Of a stretch of 64,000 bases of DNA, positions 27,908 through 36,895 are shown piece by piece; within the stretch, counting starts at the first letter, position 1, and the number at the start of each line of letters is the position of its first letter. The notes under the pieces are model-generated. The model ran no database searches. It had not been told where the DNA came from and was given only the letters and a program-made list of their open reading frames with translations. Location: the NCBI RefSeq assembly GCF_021044685.1, contig NZ_CP088014.1, positions 1,178,001 through 1,242,000 of the forward strand, written 5' to 3'. Origin of the DNA: Bradyrhizobium daqingense (GTDB lineage Bacteria > Pseudomonadota > Alphaproteobacteria > Rhizobiales > Xanthobacteraceae). Made by a program: the position numbers and the translations under genes.

Positions 27908-28786
27908 GTGACGCCGACCGAGTATGACTATCTGCGTAAGTTCCTGAAGGACAATTCCGGGCTCGACCTGTCCGCAGACAAGCAATATCTGATCGAAAGC
28001 CGCCTGCTGCCGCTCGCCCGCAAGACCGGGCTCTCCGGCATCGGAGAGCTCGTGCAGAAGCTGCAAGGCGGTTCGCGCACGCTGATCACCGACGTGGTCG
28101 AAGCCATGACCACCAACGAGACCTTCTTCTTCCGCGACAAGGTCCCCTTCGATCATTTCCGCGACACCATCATGCCCGAGATCATCAAGGCGCGCGCCGC
28201 TCGCCGCAGCGTGCGCATCTGGTGCGCGGCGGGTTCGACCGGGCAGGAGCCCTATTCGCTGGCGATGTGCCTGAAGGAGATGGGCGCGGCTCTGACCGGC
28301 TGGCGCATCGAGATCATCGCGACCGACCTGTCGCAGGAGGTGCTGGAAAAAGCCAAGGCCGGTATCTACAGCCAGTTCGAAGTGCAGCGCGGCCTGCCGA
28401 TCCAGATGCTGGTCAAATATTTCAAGCAGACCGGCGAGACCTGGCAGATCAATCCCGAATTGCGGGCGATGATTCAGCACCGGCAGCTCAACCTGCTGCA
28501 CGATTTCGCCCAGCTCGGCACGTTCGACGTCATCTTCTGCCGCAACGTGCTGATCTATTTCGACCAGGACACCAAGATCAACATCTTCAACCGTCTCGCG
28601 CGCCAGATCGAGCCCGATGGCTTCCTGGTGCTCGGCGCGGCCGAAACCGTGGTCGGACTGACCGACACATTCAGGCCGATTCCGGAGCGGCGCGGTCTCT
28701 ACAAGCCGAACGACCCGCGCGCCGCGGCCGCCAAGCCGGCTCTCGCCGGCGCGGCGCCGCGCATGGCGGTCATGGCAGGACGCTAG
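27908..28786 (+). CDS. cheR: Chemoreceptor methyltransferase CheR
   Basis: 292 residues from GTG 27908 (VTPTEYDYLRKFLKDNSG), chosen for homology-like start and AGAGG upstream; the frame is open from 27848. Helical N-domain, then the AdoMet-binding domain with IWCAAGSTGQEPYSLAM, IIATDLSQEVLEKAKAGIY and FDVIFCRNVLIYFD. It methylates receptor glutamates using S-adenosylmethionine. No cheB demethylase is next to it, which is unusual. Confidence 0.93.
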   Translation: MTPTEYDYLRKFLKDNSGLDLSADKQYLIESRLLPLARKTGLSGIGELVQKLQGGSRTLITDVVEAMTTNETFFFRDKVPFDHFRDTIMPEIIKARAARRSVRIWCAAGSTGQEPYSLAMCLKEMGAALTGWRIEIIATDLSQEVLEKAKAGIYSQFEVQRGLPIQMLVKYFKQTGETWQINPELRAMIQHRQLNLLHDFAQLGTFDVIFCRNVLIYFDQDTKINIFNRLARQIEPDGFLVLGAAETVVGLTDTFRPIPERRGLYKPNDPRAAAAKPALAGAAPRMAVMAGR

Positions 28787-28788
28787 CG

Positions 28789-29106
28789 ATGGCCGAGGAT
28801 GGCAAGGGCGCAGAACGGGTGACGTTCAGTCGCGGCTATGACGTCTGCATCATGGCCATCGACGGTACCTGGCGTCGTGACTGCAAGCTCAACGCGATCT
28901 CCGACACCGACGCCATCCTCACGGTGGAAGGCTCGATCCAGGGACTGAACTTGAAGGAGTTCTTCCTGCTGCTGTCGTCCACGGGCCTTGCCTATCGGCG
29001 CTGCGAGCTGGTGCGCGTCAACGGCGCCGAGATGGACATCCAGTTCCTGCGCGGCAAGAACCGGAAGAAGCGCGGCGCTGCCGGCGGCCGCGACGAGGCC
29101 GCCTGA
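28789..29106 (+). CDS. PilZ-like small protein
   Basis: 105 residues starting two bases after the cheR stop, so certainly cotranscribed. A PilZ-like beta pattern is visible (RDCKLNAISDTDAILTVEG, then RCELVRVNGAEMDIQFL), ending in a Lys/Arg tail. The RxxxR c-di-GMP motif is not clear and DxSxxG is not intact, so binding of c-di-GMP is doubtful. PilZ-like proteins at the end of alphaproteobacterial che operons may link c-di-GMP to chemotaxis. Confidence 0.7.
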   Translation: MAEDGKGAERVTFSRGYDVCIMAIDGTWRRDCKLNAISDTDAILTVEGSIQGLNLKEFFLLLSSTGLAYRRCELVRVNGAEMDIQFLRGKNRKKRGAAGGRDEAA

Positions 29107-29232
29107 TCGAAATGGTTGCGGCCACGTTGCTTTAATATTGCTGAAACATCCGAACGAATTTGCCGTAGCGGCTTTACGCCGCTTAAGCGCGAACCGTGCA
29201 ACCATTGCTGGTCTCAATCTCAGGATACAGCA

Positions 29233-29736
29233 ATGTCCAGAAGCTCGCTCTCTCCAATCCCGTCAAACCTGCCCGACGTCGCCGAGCGGCGTGCGCTTCA
29301 GCTCCTGGTGGTCGATGACGACGCCACGCAGCGCAGCCTGATCACGGTCGCCGCCAAGCAGGCCGGCCACGAAGTCACCGTCGCGCCGTCGGTGGCGGAG
29401 GCGATCGAGAAGCTTCGTGCCGCGCGCTTCGACTGCGTGACGCTCGATCTCGTGCTGGAGGATGGCGACGGCGTCGACGTGTTGCACGAGATGGCGAAGG
29501 TGAAATTCGCCGGCGCGGTGATCGTCATCAGCGGCATGGACGGCAAGCGCCGCAGCGCCGCCCGTAGCTTCGCCCGCTCGGTCGGGATCGAGCTCCAGAG
29601 CCTGCCGAAGCCGCTGGACCTCGCGGCCCTGCGCATCAGCCTCGCCAATCTCGGCAAGACCGCGATGGGCTTGCCGGCGATTCACACCTGGGGTGGGGTC
29701 GCCACCGATGCGATCGTGGAGCGGCATCGCGCCTGA
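29233..29736 (+). CDS. Single-domain response regulator
   Basis: 167 residues from ATG 29233. Receiver motifs VVDDDATQRSL, CVTLDLVLEDGDG (acceptor Asp), ISGMDGKRR and LPKPLDLAAL. A C-terminal extension of about 30 residues follows the fold. It lies 126 bp after the che operon and may share its control. No output domain. Confidence 0.85.
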   Translation: MSRSSLSPIPSNLPDVAERRALQLLVVDDDATQRSLITVAAKQAGHEVTVAPSVAEAIEKLRAARFDCVTLDLVLEDGDGVDVLHEMAKVKFAGAVIVISGMDGKRRSAARSFARSVGIELQSLPKPLDLAALRISLANLGKTAMGLPAIHTWGGVATDAIVERHRA

Positions 29737-30004
29737 GGCGCGGAGCTGCCATGCGATCGAGGGTGGCCGCCGGCCGTGTCGATCGCGAGCGCCGCGCTTG
29801 CGGTGGCATAACGGGGCGTGACGTCGTCGAGTATGACGACGTCCGAGGAACTTTCGGGATCGCCGGCGTGTTCTTGGTCCATGGCTGCGGCGATCCGGCG
29901 CATGCTGGTCTCTGCGATCAGCAAGCGAAGGTCGGCGCGATCAACTCGCGGCTCTCGACTGCGGGCACTGCGACCAGAGGCGGCGTATCGGCGAAATTTA
30001 GCAT
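29682..30004 (-). pseudogene. Small gene apparently broken by a frameshift
   Basis: ATG 30004 has GGAG eight bases upstream and opens MLNFADTPPLVAVPAVESRE, but meets a stop at 29918. The overlapping frame continues in protein-like fashion: RADLRLLIAETSMRRIAAA, then PESSSDVVILDDVTPRYAT, until 29682. One missing base near 29930 would join the two parts into one protein of about 100 residues. It is divergent from the FixJ-like gene and its end overlaps the upstream response regulator gene. It could also be a sequencing error. Function unknown. Confidence 0.5.
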
Positions 30005-30153
30005 GGATATTCTCCGTCCCCCGCAATTAGGCGCGCTGCCGCTACTTGTGCGGTAAGTCCATGTCCCGTACAAATACGGGTGGGCCGAATCCGCGCCGAG
30101 CGCCATAACGATTGGTGCGGACGCGAGTCCGTAATGCCAACTGGATGTGGCAC
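29737..30153. other. Region between response regulator genes
   Basis: 417 bp occupied on the minus strand by the frameshifted small gene and by the divergent promoter region with an inverted repeat at 30065-30080. No plus-strand gene seen. Confidence 0.5.
30065..30080. promoter_or_regulatory. Inverted repeat in a divergent promoter
   Basis: CCCGTA-CAAA-TACGGG is a perfect inverted repeat 74 bp upstream of the FixJ-like gene and 61 bp upstream of the frameshifted gene. A nearby CCGC...GCGG pair flanks it. It could be the operator of the FixJ-like regulator. Confidence 0.45.
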
Positions 30154-30789
30154 ATGGCCGAGCAAACCTCTCGTGGTGAAATCTTCGTCGTCGACGATGA
30201 CCCCGCCGTTCGCGACACCCTGTCGATGGTGTTGAAGGCGGCGGGCTATGAAGTGATCTGTTTTGCGGACGGTGCAGCGCTGCTCTCCGTCGCGCGAAAC
30301 CGCACGCCGGCCGCGATCCTGCTCGACGTTCACATTCCCGGAAAGTCCGGTCTCGACATTCTCAAGGAATTGCATGGCGAGGACTATCCGGCGCCGATCT
30401 TCATGATCTCCGGGCAGGGCGATATCGCGATGGCGGTGGGCGCCATCAAGAGCGGGGCGCTCGACTTCATCGAGAAGCCGTTCCGCGGCAGCGAGATCGT
30501 CGGCCGGCTCGACGAGGCGATCGGTGCCTATGCACGCAGGCAGGCGGAGAATGCGTCGCCGAAGTTCGGCTCGCTGCACTTCCCGGGTCGCGAGCCGTTG
30601 ACGCGCAGGGAGCGCGAGGTGCTCGAGCAGTTTGCCTCCGGTGCGTCCAACAAGGAAGCCGGCCGCACGCTCGGCATCAGCCCGCGCACCATCGAGGACC
30701 ACCGCGCCAACATCATGAAGAAGCTCGGCGCGCGCAATGCCGCCGACCTGATCCGCATCGTGATGACCGCGGCCCAGCGCGCGTCGTAG
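30154..30789 (+). CDS. FixJ/NarL-type response regulator
   Basis: 211 residues from ATG 30154. Receiver with VVDDDPAVRDTLSMVL, acceptor Asp in ILLDVHIPGKSGLD and the FixJ-type IEKPF loop, then a LuxR helix-turn-helix (PLTRREREVLEQFASGASNK, SPRTIEDHRANIMKKLGA). It activates transcription when phosphorylated. No kinase precedes it; the hybrid kinase gene lies just downstream on the other strand (convergent). Confidence 0.92.
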   Translation: MAEQTSRGEIFVVDDDPAVRDTLSMVLKAAGYEVICFADGAALLSVARNRTPAAILLDVHIPGKSGLDILKELHGEDYPAPIFMISGQGDIAMAVGAIKSGALDFIEKPFRGSEIVGRLDEAIGAYARRQAENASPKFGSLHFPGREPLTRREREVLEQFASGASNKEAGRTLGISPRTIEDHRANIMKKLGARNAADLIRIVMTAAQRAS

Positions 30790-30798
30790 AAGCTTCTT

Positions 30799-30874
30799 GT
30801 AGCCCGGGTGAGCGCAGCGACACCCGGGAACGCCGGCGCAAAGTCTCGGATCTCGCTGCGGTCATCCGAGCTAC
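30799..30874. repeat. Dispersed palindromic repeat
   Basis: Bases 30799-30820 (GTAGCCCGGGTGAGCGCAGC...) are inverted at 30853-30874 with 19 of 22 matching, and an inner CCCGGGTG/CACCCGGG pair is present. This matches the style of intergenic repeats common in Bradyrhizobium. It sits between convergent genes and may help end transcription. Confidence 0.6.
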
Positions 30875-30880
30875 GGCGTT

Positions 30881-33800
30881 TCAGGCTTGCAGCGCCCTCC
30901 GGATGATCCGCGCCAGATCCGATTTGCGATAGGGCTTGGCCAGCAGCAGAACGCCCGAATCCAGCCGGCCGTGATGGATGATCGCATTCTCGGTATAGCC
31001 TGACGTGTAGACGACCTTGAGATCGGGGCGCGTCTTCATCAGTTCGTCGGCGAGCTGACGTCCGTTCATCTTGCCGGGCATGATGACGTCGGTGAACAGG
31101 AGGTCGAACGGCTTGTCGGCAGCGACGATTGCGAGCGCCTCCGCGGCGTTCGCAGCCTGCAAGGTGACGTATCCCAGCGAATGCAACTGAGCCAGCACGT
31201 AGTCACGCACCAGCCGGTCGTCCTCGACCACCAGGATGGTCTCGCGTCCGCCCTCGATCGTCGCCGCGGTCACGCCCTCGCCGACCGCCGTCGGCGTCTT
31301 GCCCGGCGGCAGGTACATCTTGATCGTGGTGCCGTGGCCCTCTTCGCTGTAGATCTTGATGTGCCCCGCGGACTGCTTGATGAAGCCGTAGACCATCGAA
31401 AGCCCGAGGCCGGTGCCCTTGCCGGGTCCCTTCGAGGTGAAGAAGGGGTCGAACACCCTGGGCAGCATGGTCGCCGGAATTCCGGTGCCGGTGTCGCTCA
31501 CGGCGATCAGCACGTAATGCCCGGGCCGGACGTCGTTGACGCTGGCATAGACCTCGTCGAGATAGGCGCCGCCCGTCTCCACGATCAGCTTGCCGCCGCC
31601 GGGCATGGCGTCGCGGGCGTTGAGCGCGAGGTTGAGCATCGCGGTGGTGAGCTGGTTGGGATCGACGATCGCGACGCAGTTCTCGTCCTCGAACACGGAT
31701 TCGATCTGGATCTGCTCGCCCAGCGTCGGTCGCAGCAGTTTCGCGGTGTCGACGATCAGCGAGTTGATGTCGATCTCGCGCGGCTGGAGCGGCTGCTTGC
31801 GCGCAAAGGCGAGCAAATGCTGGGTCAGCTCGGCACCGCGCCCGGCGGCCTCGTCGATCATCTTGGTGATGGCCGCAAGCTGCGGCTCCTTCTCGACCGC
31901 CTCCGCAAGGATCTCGATCGTTCCGGTGATGACGGTGAGGATGTTGTTGAAATCGTGTGCCACGCCGCCGGTGAGCTGGCCGACCGCCTCCATCTTCTCG
32001 GCATGGCGGATGCGCTCCTCGGCCGCCATCTTGTCGGTGAGATCGCGGTAGAAGACGTTGAACAGCAGGCCTTCGCGGCGCTTCAGCGCGGTGACGCTCA
32101 GCTCGGCCCTGAACTCCTTGCCGTCGCGGCGACAGCACATCAGCTCGCGGCGGCGATTCAGGGTCCTGTCATCCTCGTTTTCGAGGAAACGCTTCAGGCC
32201 GGCCCTCACCCTCTCGCGTTCGCTCTCGGCGACGATCAGGTCGATCGTGCTCTTGCCGAGCACCTCGTCGCGGCGCCAGCCGAAGAGCTGTTCGGCTTGC
32301 GAATTCCAGTTCAGGATGCTGCCGGTCTGGTCGGTCTGGACGAAGGCGTCGAGCGAGGTCTCGACGATGTTGCGCGCGAGCCGCTCGCTTTCGCGCAGCG
32401 ATTCCTGCGCGAGCCGCGCCTCCGTCATGTCGCGCCCGACGAAGAAGAAGCGCTTGGCCGGCTCCGACCAGTTGCCGAGCCAGGACAGCCAGACCGCGTG
32501 CCCGTTCTTGTGGAGGCAGCGTGTGTCGGCGAGCTTGGGGCGGTCGCCGCGCCGCAGCGAGCGCATGTCCTCGCGGGACTGCTCCAGATGGTCGGGATGG
32601 ATGAAATCGGCGCCGCTACGGCCGATCATCTCTTCCGGGCTGTAGCCGAGAATGGTCTGGCTGCTCGGGCTGATCTGCGCGACATGACCTCGCGCATCCA
32701 TCACCATGATCAGGTCCTGTGAGGTCTCGAAGATCTGCCGCCGCTCCTCGAGCTGCTGCTGGAGCGCCCGCTCCGCCCGCCGCGCCTCGGTCAGGCTGCG
32801 CGCGGTTCCAGAGGCACCGACGATCTCGCCCGACGGCCCCTTGATCGGCGACAGGCTCAGGGAGATCTCGACCGCCGTGCCGTCCTTGCGCAGGCGCACC
32901 GTCTCGAAACGCTCGATCGGCTCGCCGCGGGCGATCCGCGGCCGATAGTCCTTGCCCTGCTCGCGGCGATCAGGCGGGACAATGATCGCGGTGGACTTCC
33001 CGATCGCCTCGTCGGCCGAATAGCCATAGAGGCGTTCGGCTGCGGGATTCCAGCCCGTGATGATGGCATCGAGCGTTTGCATCACGATCGCATCATCGGA
33101 CGATTCGACCGCGGCGCTGAACAAGCGCTCGCGCGCCGCGTGGTGGCTCCGCGCGACCTCGGTCCGGCGATGCTCCTCGACTTCGCGTTCGAGCGCGGCC
33201 GTCTTCGCCCGGGTCTCCTCGACCATCTGGGCAAAGGCCCGCGCCAGCACCCCCGTCTCGCCGCTGGCATCGATGGGGATGTCCGCCGCCCGCCCGCTGC
33301 CGATGGCCTCGACCGCCCGGGTCAGACGTCCGATCGGTCGTGTCAACGAGCGCGCCAGCAGCACCGCAAGCGCGGCTGCCGCGAGCACGGCCAGTACGCC
33401 GACCAGCAAGGATGTCGTCTGGATCGCGGCCGGCACGCGGCCGAACACCAGCGGAGGCACCGTCGCGATGATCGCGATCCATTCCTTGCCGACCAGCAGC
33501 GCCGGTGCGATCGCCGTGCCGCTCGGCCGGCCGGATTGGTCGGTCGTGAGATGCGTGGCTCCGTCCAGCGAGCCGGCCCGATCTGCGAAAAATGGAAAGT
33601 CATGGCGCCAGTCGGTGCGGTGACCACGCAATGAGCCGAACTCGCGCGTGCGATCGGGATGAACCAGATAGTCGCCGCGCGAATTCACGACATAGATTTC
33701 TCCTCCTGCGCCCGAGGTGGTGCGGACGCGGTCGAGGGCCGGCCGCATGTCGACATTGGCGATGATGATGCCGAACGGCCTGCCATCCGGCGTGAACAGG

Positions 33801-34477
33801 GGCGTGGCGACACGCAACGTCGGAACGTGAGGCTCCGCCGTCCCGCCCTGGCGGGTGGCGAGATCAATGGCGGACACATAGACCTCGCCAGGCGGCAGTC
33901 GGATCGTCTCCTGAAAGTAGGCTCGCTCGCTCTTGCGCTCCAATTCGTCATTGGCGACGATCCGCACCTTTCCGTTCGGGCCGGAGCGATCGACGCGGAC
34001 CAGCTCACGCTGGTCGTCGTCGATACCGATGATTCGAAACTGCCCGTAGCTCGGCTTGGCGTCGATCTCCGCGGCGAGCCGCGCCGCGATTCGCTCGCGC
34101 CAGGTTTGCTCGGAAACGCCGTCGGAGGGGTCGATACCGCCACCGATACGAGCGCGGATCAGCCCGTTGATGGCTGCCGCCGAGCGATAGCCGAGCAGAT
34201 CGCCGCGTGCTCCGGCAACATAGGCTTCGAGATTGGTCGCCAGCAGGCGAGTCTGTGCCTCGACCCGTTCCAGGACGCGCGGAATGACGGCCTGGGTAGT
34301 GTTGCGGTAGCCCAACCATCCGACTGCGGCCACCGTCACCGCCACGAGCAGGATCATCGCGATGGCAAGCCGCGTTGCGAGCGTCATGTGAAAATTCGCA
34401 TCGCGCAAATGGACACCCCGCCTGCCCTGGCTCGAGACGGAAGGGATATCCTTGTCATCGGCTGCCGGTGCTGACAT
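30881..34477 (-). CDS. Membrane hybrid sensor histidine kinase with three PAS domains
   Basis: 1198 residues. Order: transmembrane helix near 32-52, periplasmic dCache-like sensor to about 345, second helix (TTSLLVGVLAVLAAAALAVL), HAMP, three PAS domains (about 460-830), HisKA with H-box GVAHDFNNILTVITG near residue 840, ATPase domain (LNLALNARDAMPGGGKL, DTGTGIP, GTGLGLSMVYGFI), and a C-terminal receiver with acceptor Asp near 1129 (LLFTDVIMPGKMNG). It senses an external ligand plus cytosolic signals. ATG 34477 has GGAGG six bases upstream and lies inside the end of the preceding receiver gene (23-bp overlap), so the two are coupled. Confidence 0.92.
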   Translation of the reverse strand: MSAPAADDKDIPSVSSQGRRGVHLRDANFHMTLATRLAIAMILLVAVTVAAVGWLGYRNTTQAVIPRVLERVEAQTRLLATNLEAYVAGARGDLLGYRSAAAINGLIRARIGGGIDPSDGVSEQTWRERIAARLAAEIDAKPSYGQFRIIGIDDDQRELVRVDRSGPNGKVRIVANDELERKSERAYFQETIRLPPGEVYVSAIDLATRQGGTAEPHVPTLRVATPLFTPDGRPFGIIIANVDMRPALDRVRTTSGAGGEIYVVNSRGDYLVHPDRTREFGSLRGHRTDWRHDFPFFADRAGSLDGATHLTTDQSGRPSGTAIAPALLVGKEWIAIIATVPPLVFGRVPAAIQTTSLLVGVLAVLAAAALAVLLARSLTRPIGRLTRAVEAIGSGRAADIPIDASGETGVLARAFAQMVEETRAKTAALEREVEEHRRTEVARSHHAARERLFSAAVESSDDAIVMQTLDAIITGWNPAAERLYGYSADEAIGKSTAIIVPPDRREQGKDYRPRIARGEPIERFETVRLRKDGTAVEISLSLSPIKGPSGEIVGASGTARSLTEARRAERALQQQLEERRQIFETSQDLIMVMDARGHVAQISPSSQTILGYSPEEMIGRSGADFIHPDHLEQSREDMRSLRRGDRPKLADTRCLHKNGHAVWLSWLGNWSEPAKRFFFVGRDMTEARLAQESLRESERLARNIVETSLDAFVQTDQTGSILNWNSQAEQLFGWRRDEVLGKSTIDLIVAESERERVRAGLKRFLENEDDRTLNRRRELMCCRRDGKEFRAELSVTALKRREGLLFNVFYRDLTDKMAAEERIRHAEKMEAVGQLTGGVAHDFNNILTVITGTIEILAEAVEKEPQLAAITKMIDEAAGRGAELTQHLLAFARKQPLQPREIDINSLIVDTAKLLRPTLGEQIQIESVFEDENCVAIVDPNQLTTAMLNLALNARDAMPGGGKLIVETGGAYLDEVYASVNDVRPGHYVLIAVSDTGTGIPATMLPRVFDPFFTSKGPGKGTGLGLSMVYGFIKQSAGHIKIYSEEGHGTTIKMYLPPGKTPTAVGEGVTAATIEGGRETILVVEDDRLVRDYVLAQLHSLGYVTLQAANAAEALAIVAADKPFDLLFTDVIMPGKMNGRQLADELMKTRPDLKVVYTSGYTENAIIHHGRLDSGVLLLAKPYRKSDLARIIRRALQA

Positions 34478-34874
34478 CGGCTGCCTCCGGCCACGCCGCC
34501 TTCAGGCAGCCATCGACCGCGGCGAGCAAAGCGCCGGGACGAAACGGTTTTTGCAGGCTTGCCACTGCGCCGAGCTTGGTCGCCATCTTCAGGAAGTCCG
34601 GTTCCGCATAGGCGTTCGGCGTGATCGAGCGGCCGGAAATGACGATGATGGGGATGGCCGGAGCCAGCACCCGGATGTGGCGCATCGTCTCGAGCCCGTC
34701 CATGCCGGGCATGAAGATGTCGAGAAACAGCAAGTCGAACTGGCCGGCCTCGAACAGCGCAAGTCCCTTGCGGCCATCGCCGGCGACGATGACGTGATGA
34801 CCAGCCCTCTCAAGGAGCAGCCGGATCGTGGTCTGCACGGCCGGGTCGTCATCCACGATCAGGATGTTGGCCAC
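34455..34874 (-). CDS. Single-domain response regulator coupled to the hybrid kinase
   Basis: 139 residues from GTG 34874 (GGAG nine bases upstream), because the frame upstream to 34973 does not look like receiver sequence. Motifs VDDDPAVQTTIRLLL, acceptor Asp in LLFLDIFMPGMDGLE, ISGRS and QKPFRPGALLAAV. Its last 23 bases overlap the start of the kinase gene. The likely partner of that kinase or its phosphorelay. Paralogue of the receiver at 23204. Confidence 0.87.
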   Translation of the reverse strand: MANILIVDDDPAVQTTIRLLLERAGHHVIVAGDGRKGLALFEAGQFDLLFLDIFMPGMDGLETMRHIRVLAPAIPIIVISGRSITPNAYAEPDFLKMATKLGAVASLQKPFRPGALLAAVDGCLKAAWPEAADVSTGSR

Positions 34875-35064
34875 GTCTGAAATCTCCGGGTTCGCATGGG
34901 AGTGTCCCAGCGACCGCAAATCAAAGCAACAAATGTGAAATTGTTGCGCGAATTCTCTCCGCGTCGCAAGCACCTCGCGAGCACCCGTTCCGTCGAGCTA
35001 GCCGACTGTCGTCGGTACCCTATGCATGCTCACGTGCATAGGGCGAACCATCCTGGGTTCCCGC

Positions 35065-35781
35065 TCAATCGGTCAGATATTCGGGGTGAAGGCTCCGGAT
35101 CTTGTCGAGCTCACTGAGGGTACCTGACAGATGCTCGCGCAGGTGCTGCTGCGCAGCGTCGGGATCTTTGGCCTCGATCGCGCGCGTGATCAGCTTGTGG
35201 TGGCGGACGATGTTCTGGGCCTTACCGGGCGAGGGCAGGTGGAGCCGGCGCAAACGATCGCTGTGTCCGCTGCGGCTGCGCACCAGCGCCCACAGGTCCT
35301 GCTTGCCGGCGGCCGTGTAGAGCTGGGCGTGAAAATCGTTGTCGCCGGCCATGAAGGCTTCGAAATTCCCGGCCTTGGCGAATTGCTGTTGCAAGGCAAT
35401 GACCTGATCCAGGCGAACGATCAGGAACGCGTCGTGATCTGTTGCGAGCAGGCGGACGATCTCCAGCTCCAGCGCCTGGCGCAGGAAATGCGCCTGTTGC
35501 GCCCGATCGACGTCGATCCGGCTGACCACGGTCGCATGCTGCGGAAACACGTCGACCAGACCTTCTTCCTCCAGCCGCATCAACGCATCGCGCACCGGCG
35601 TGGAGCTGACGCCGAATTGGCCGGCGAGCTCGGCGCGTGACAGCGGAGCTCCGGGCGGCAGTTCCAGGGCGATGATCGCATTGCGCAGCCGCTCGAACAC
35701 CTGAGGCGCGGCTTGGCGGCCGCGATCGAGCCGGGTGGCTGGTCGTGGCGCCGCACGCGGCGCGGGGTGGGATGATTCCAT
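35065..35781 (-). CDS. GntR-family regulator (FadR/FCD subgroup)
   Basis: 238 residues. Winged helix (PLSRAELAGQFGVSSTPVRD, residues about 46-65), then the all-helical FCD ligand domain with metal-type His/Asp positions (DNDFHAQLY, HSD, RHHKLITRAIEAKD). Faces the ABC transporter operon across 94 bp that contain a perfect 26-bp palindrome. It most likely represses the catabolic island until a sugar acid or its product binds. Confidence 0.92.
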   Translation of the reverse strand: MESSHPAPRAAPRPATRLDRGRQAAPQVFERLRNAIIALELPPGAPLSRAELAGQFGVSSTPVRDALMRLEEEGLVDVFPQHATVVSRIDVDRAQQAHFLRQALELEIVRLLATDHDAFLIVRLDQVIALQQQFAKAGNFEAFMAGDNDFHAQLYTAAGKQDLWALVRSRSGHSDRLRRLHLPSPGKAQNIVRHHKLITRAIEAKDPDAAQQHLREHLSGTLSELDKIRSLHPEYLTD

Positions 35782-35804
35782 GGCGGGTCCCGCGGGCTTG
35801 CCTT

Positions 35805-35830
35805 TGATGCACTAATATATTAGTGCATCA
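35805..35830. promoter_or_regulatory. Perfect 26-bp palindrome, candidate GntR operator
   Basis: The half TGATGCACTAATA at 35805-35817 is followed by its exact reverse complement at 35818-35830. It lies 24 bp before the gntR start and 45 bp before the transporter start, in the middle of the divergent promoter region. The AT-rich centre and surrounding GC-rich DNA make chance unlikely. FCD-type GntR regulators bind shorter palindromes, so the length is notable. Confidence 0.8.
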
Positions 35831-35875
35831 GCAACGTCAACGCAGCTCGACGATGACCGGAGGAAACCCACAACA

Positions 35876-36895
35876 ATGATCACGCATCTTCGCAGCAGGC
35901 TTGCGGCCGTCGCCCTGGTTGCCGCCGTCGTTCTGGCGGCATCGGCCGCACACGCCCAGCAGAAATCCGAGATCGCGCTGTCGCGCCAGCCCGGCATCTT
36001 CTACATGCCGAGCCATATCATGGAGAAGCTGAAGCTGATCGAGAAGTATGCCGCTTCCCTCGGTGTCGCCGGCGTCACCACCAAATGGATCACCTTCTCC
36101 GGCGGCGGGGCACAGACCGACGCGCTGCTCGCCGGCGGCGTCGACATCCTCAACACCGGCACCGGCAACCTGCTCCTGCTGTGGGATCGGACCCGCGGCG
36201 GCGTGAAGGGCATCGTCGCCACCTCGGCGCAGCCGATGACGCTGATCAGCCGCGACGCGAACATCAAGTCGATCAAGGATTTTGGCCCGAGCGACAAGAT
36301 CGCGGTGCCGACCGTCAAGGTCTCGACCCAGGCGATCGTGCTCCAGATCGCGGCCGCCGAGGCCTTTGGCGCCGACCAATGGTCGAAGCTCGACGCCAAC
36401 ACGGTGCAGCTCGGCCATCCCGACGCCTATGCCGCGCTGTCCAACCCGAAGCACGAGGTGCACAACCACTTCTCGATCCCGCCCTTCACCTTCCTGGAGC
36501 TGAAGAACGTGCCCGGCGCGCATGTCGTGCTGTCGTCGCCGGACGTGATGGGCGGGCCGCTGAGCCAAGCGCAATTCTTCACCACGACGAAGTTCGCCGA
36601 CGCCAATCCAAAGATCATCCAGGCCGTGCGCGACGCCACCAAGGAAGCGCAGGACCTGATCCGCAGCGACACCAGGCAGGCGGTCGAGATCTACAAGGAG
36701 ATCACCGGCGACAAGTCCTCGGTGGAAGAGCTGCTCGACCTGCTCAAGGAGCCTGGCATGATGGAGTGGAATCTCGAGCCGCAGGGCACGATGAAATTCG
36801 CAGCCCATCTCTACAAGACCGGCACGCTGAAGAATCAGCCCAAGGCCTGGACGGACTATTATCTCCCTGTTGCGCATGACCTTAAGGGCAACTGA
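35876..36895 (+). CDS. ABC transporter substrate-binding protein (NitT/TauT type)
   Basis: 339 residues. Signal peptide with cleavage after ASAAHA near residue 27, then a periplasmic binding fold of the SsuA/THI5-like group (GGGAQTDALLAGGVDILNTG, SRDANIKSIKDFG). This group usually binds sulfonates, nitrate, pyrimidine precursors or aromatic acids. Here it precedes sugar-acid type enzymes, so the ligand may be an unusual acid. The stop overlaps the ATPase start (TGATG). Confidence 0.88.
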   Translation: MITHLRSRLAAVALVAAVVLAASAAHAQQKSEIALSRQPGIFYMPSHIMEKLKLIEKYAASLGVAGVTTKWITFSGGGAQTDALLAGGVDILNTGTGNLLLLWDRTRGGVKGIVATSAQPMTLISRDANIKSIKDFGPSDKIAVPTVKVSTQAIVLQIAAAEAFGADQWSKLDANTVQLGHPDAYAALSNPKHEVHNHFSIPPFTFLELKNVPGAHVVLSSPDVMGGPLSQAQFFTTTKFADANPKIIQAVRDATKEAQDLIRSDTRQAVEIYKEITGDKSSVEELLDLLKEPGMMEWNLEPQGTMKFAAHLYKTGTLKNQPKAWTDYYLPVAHDLKGN

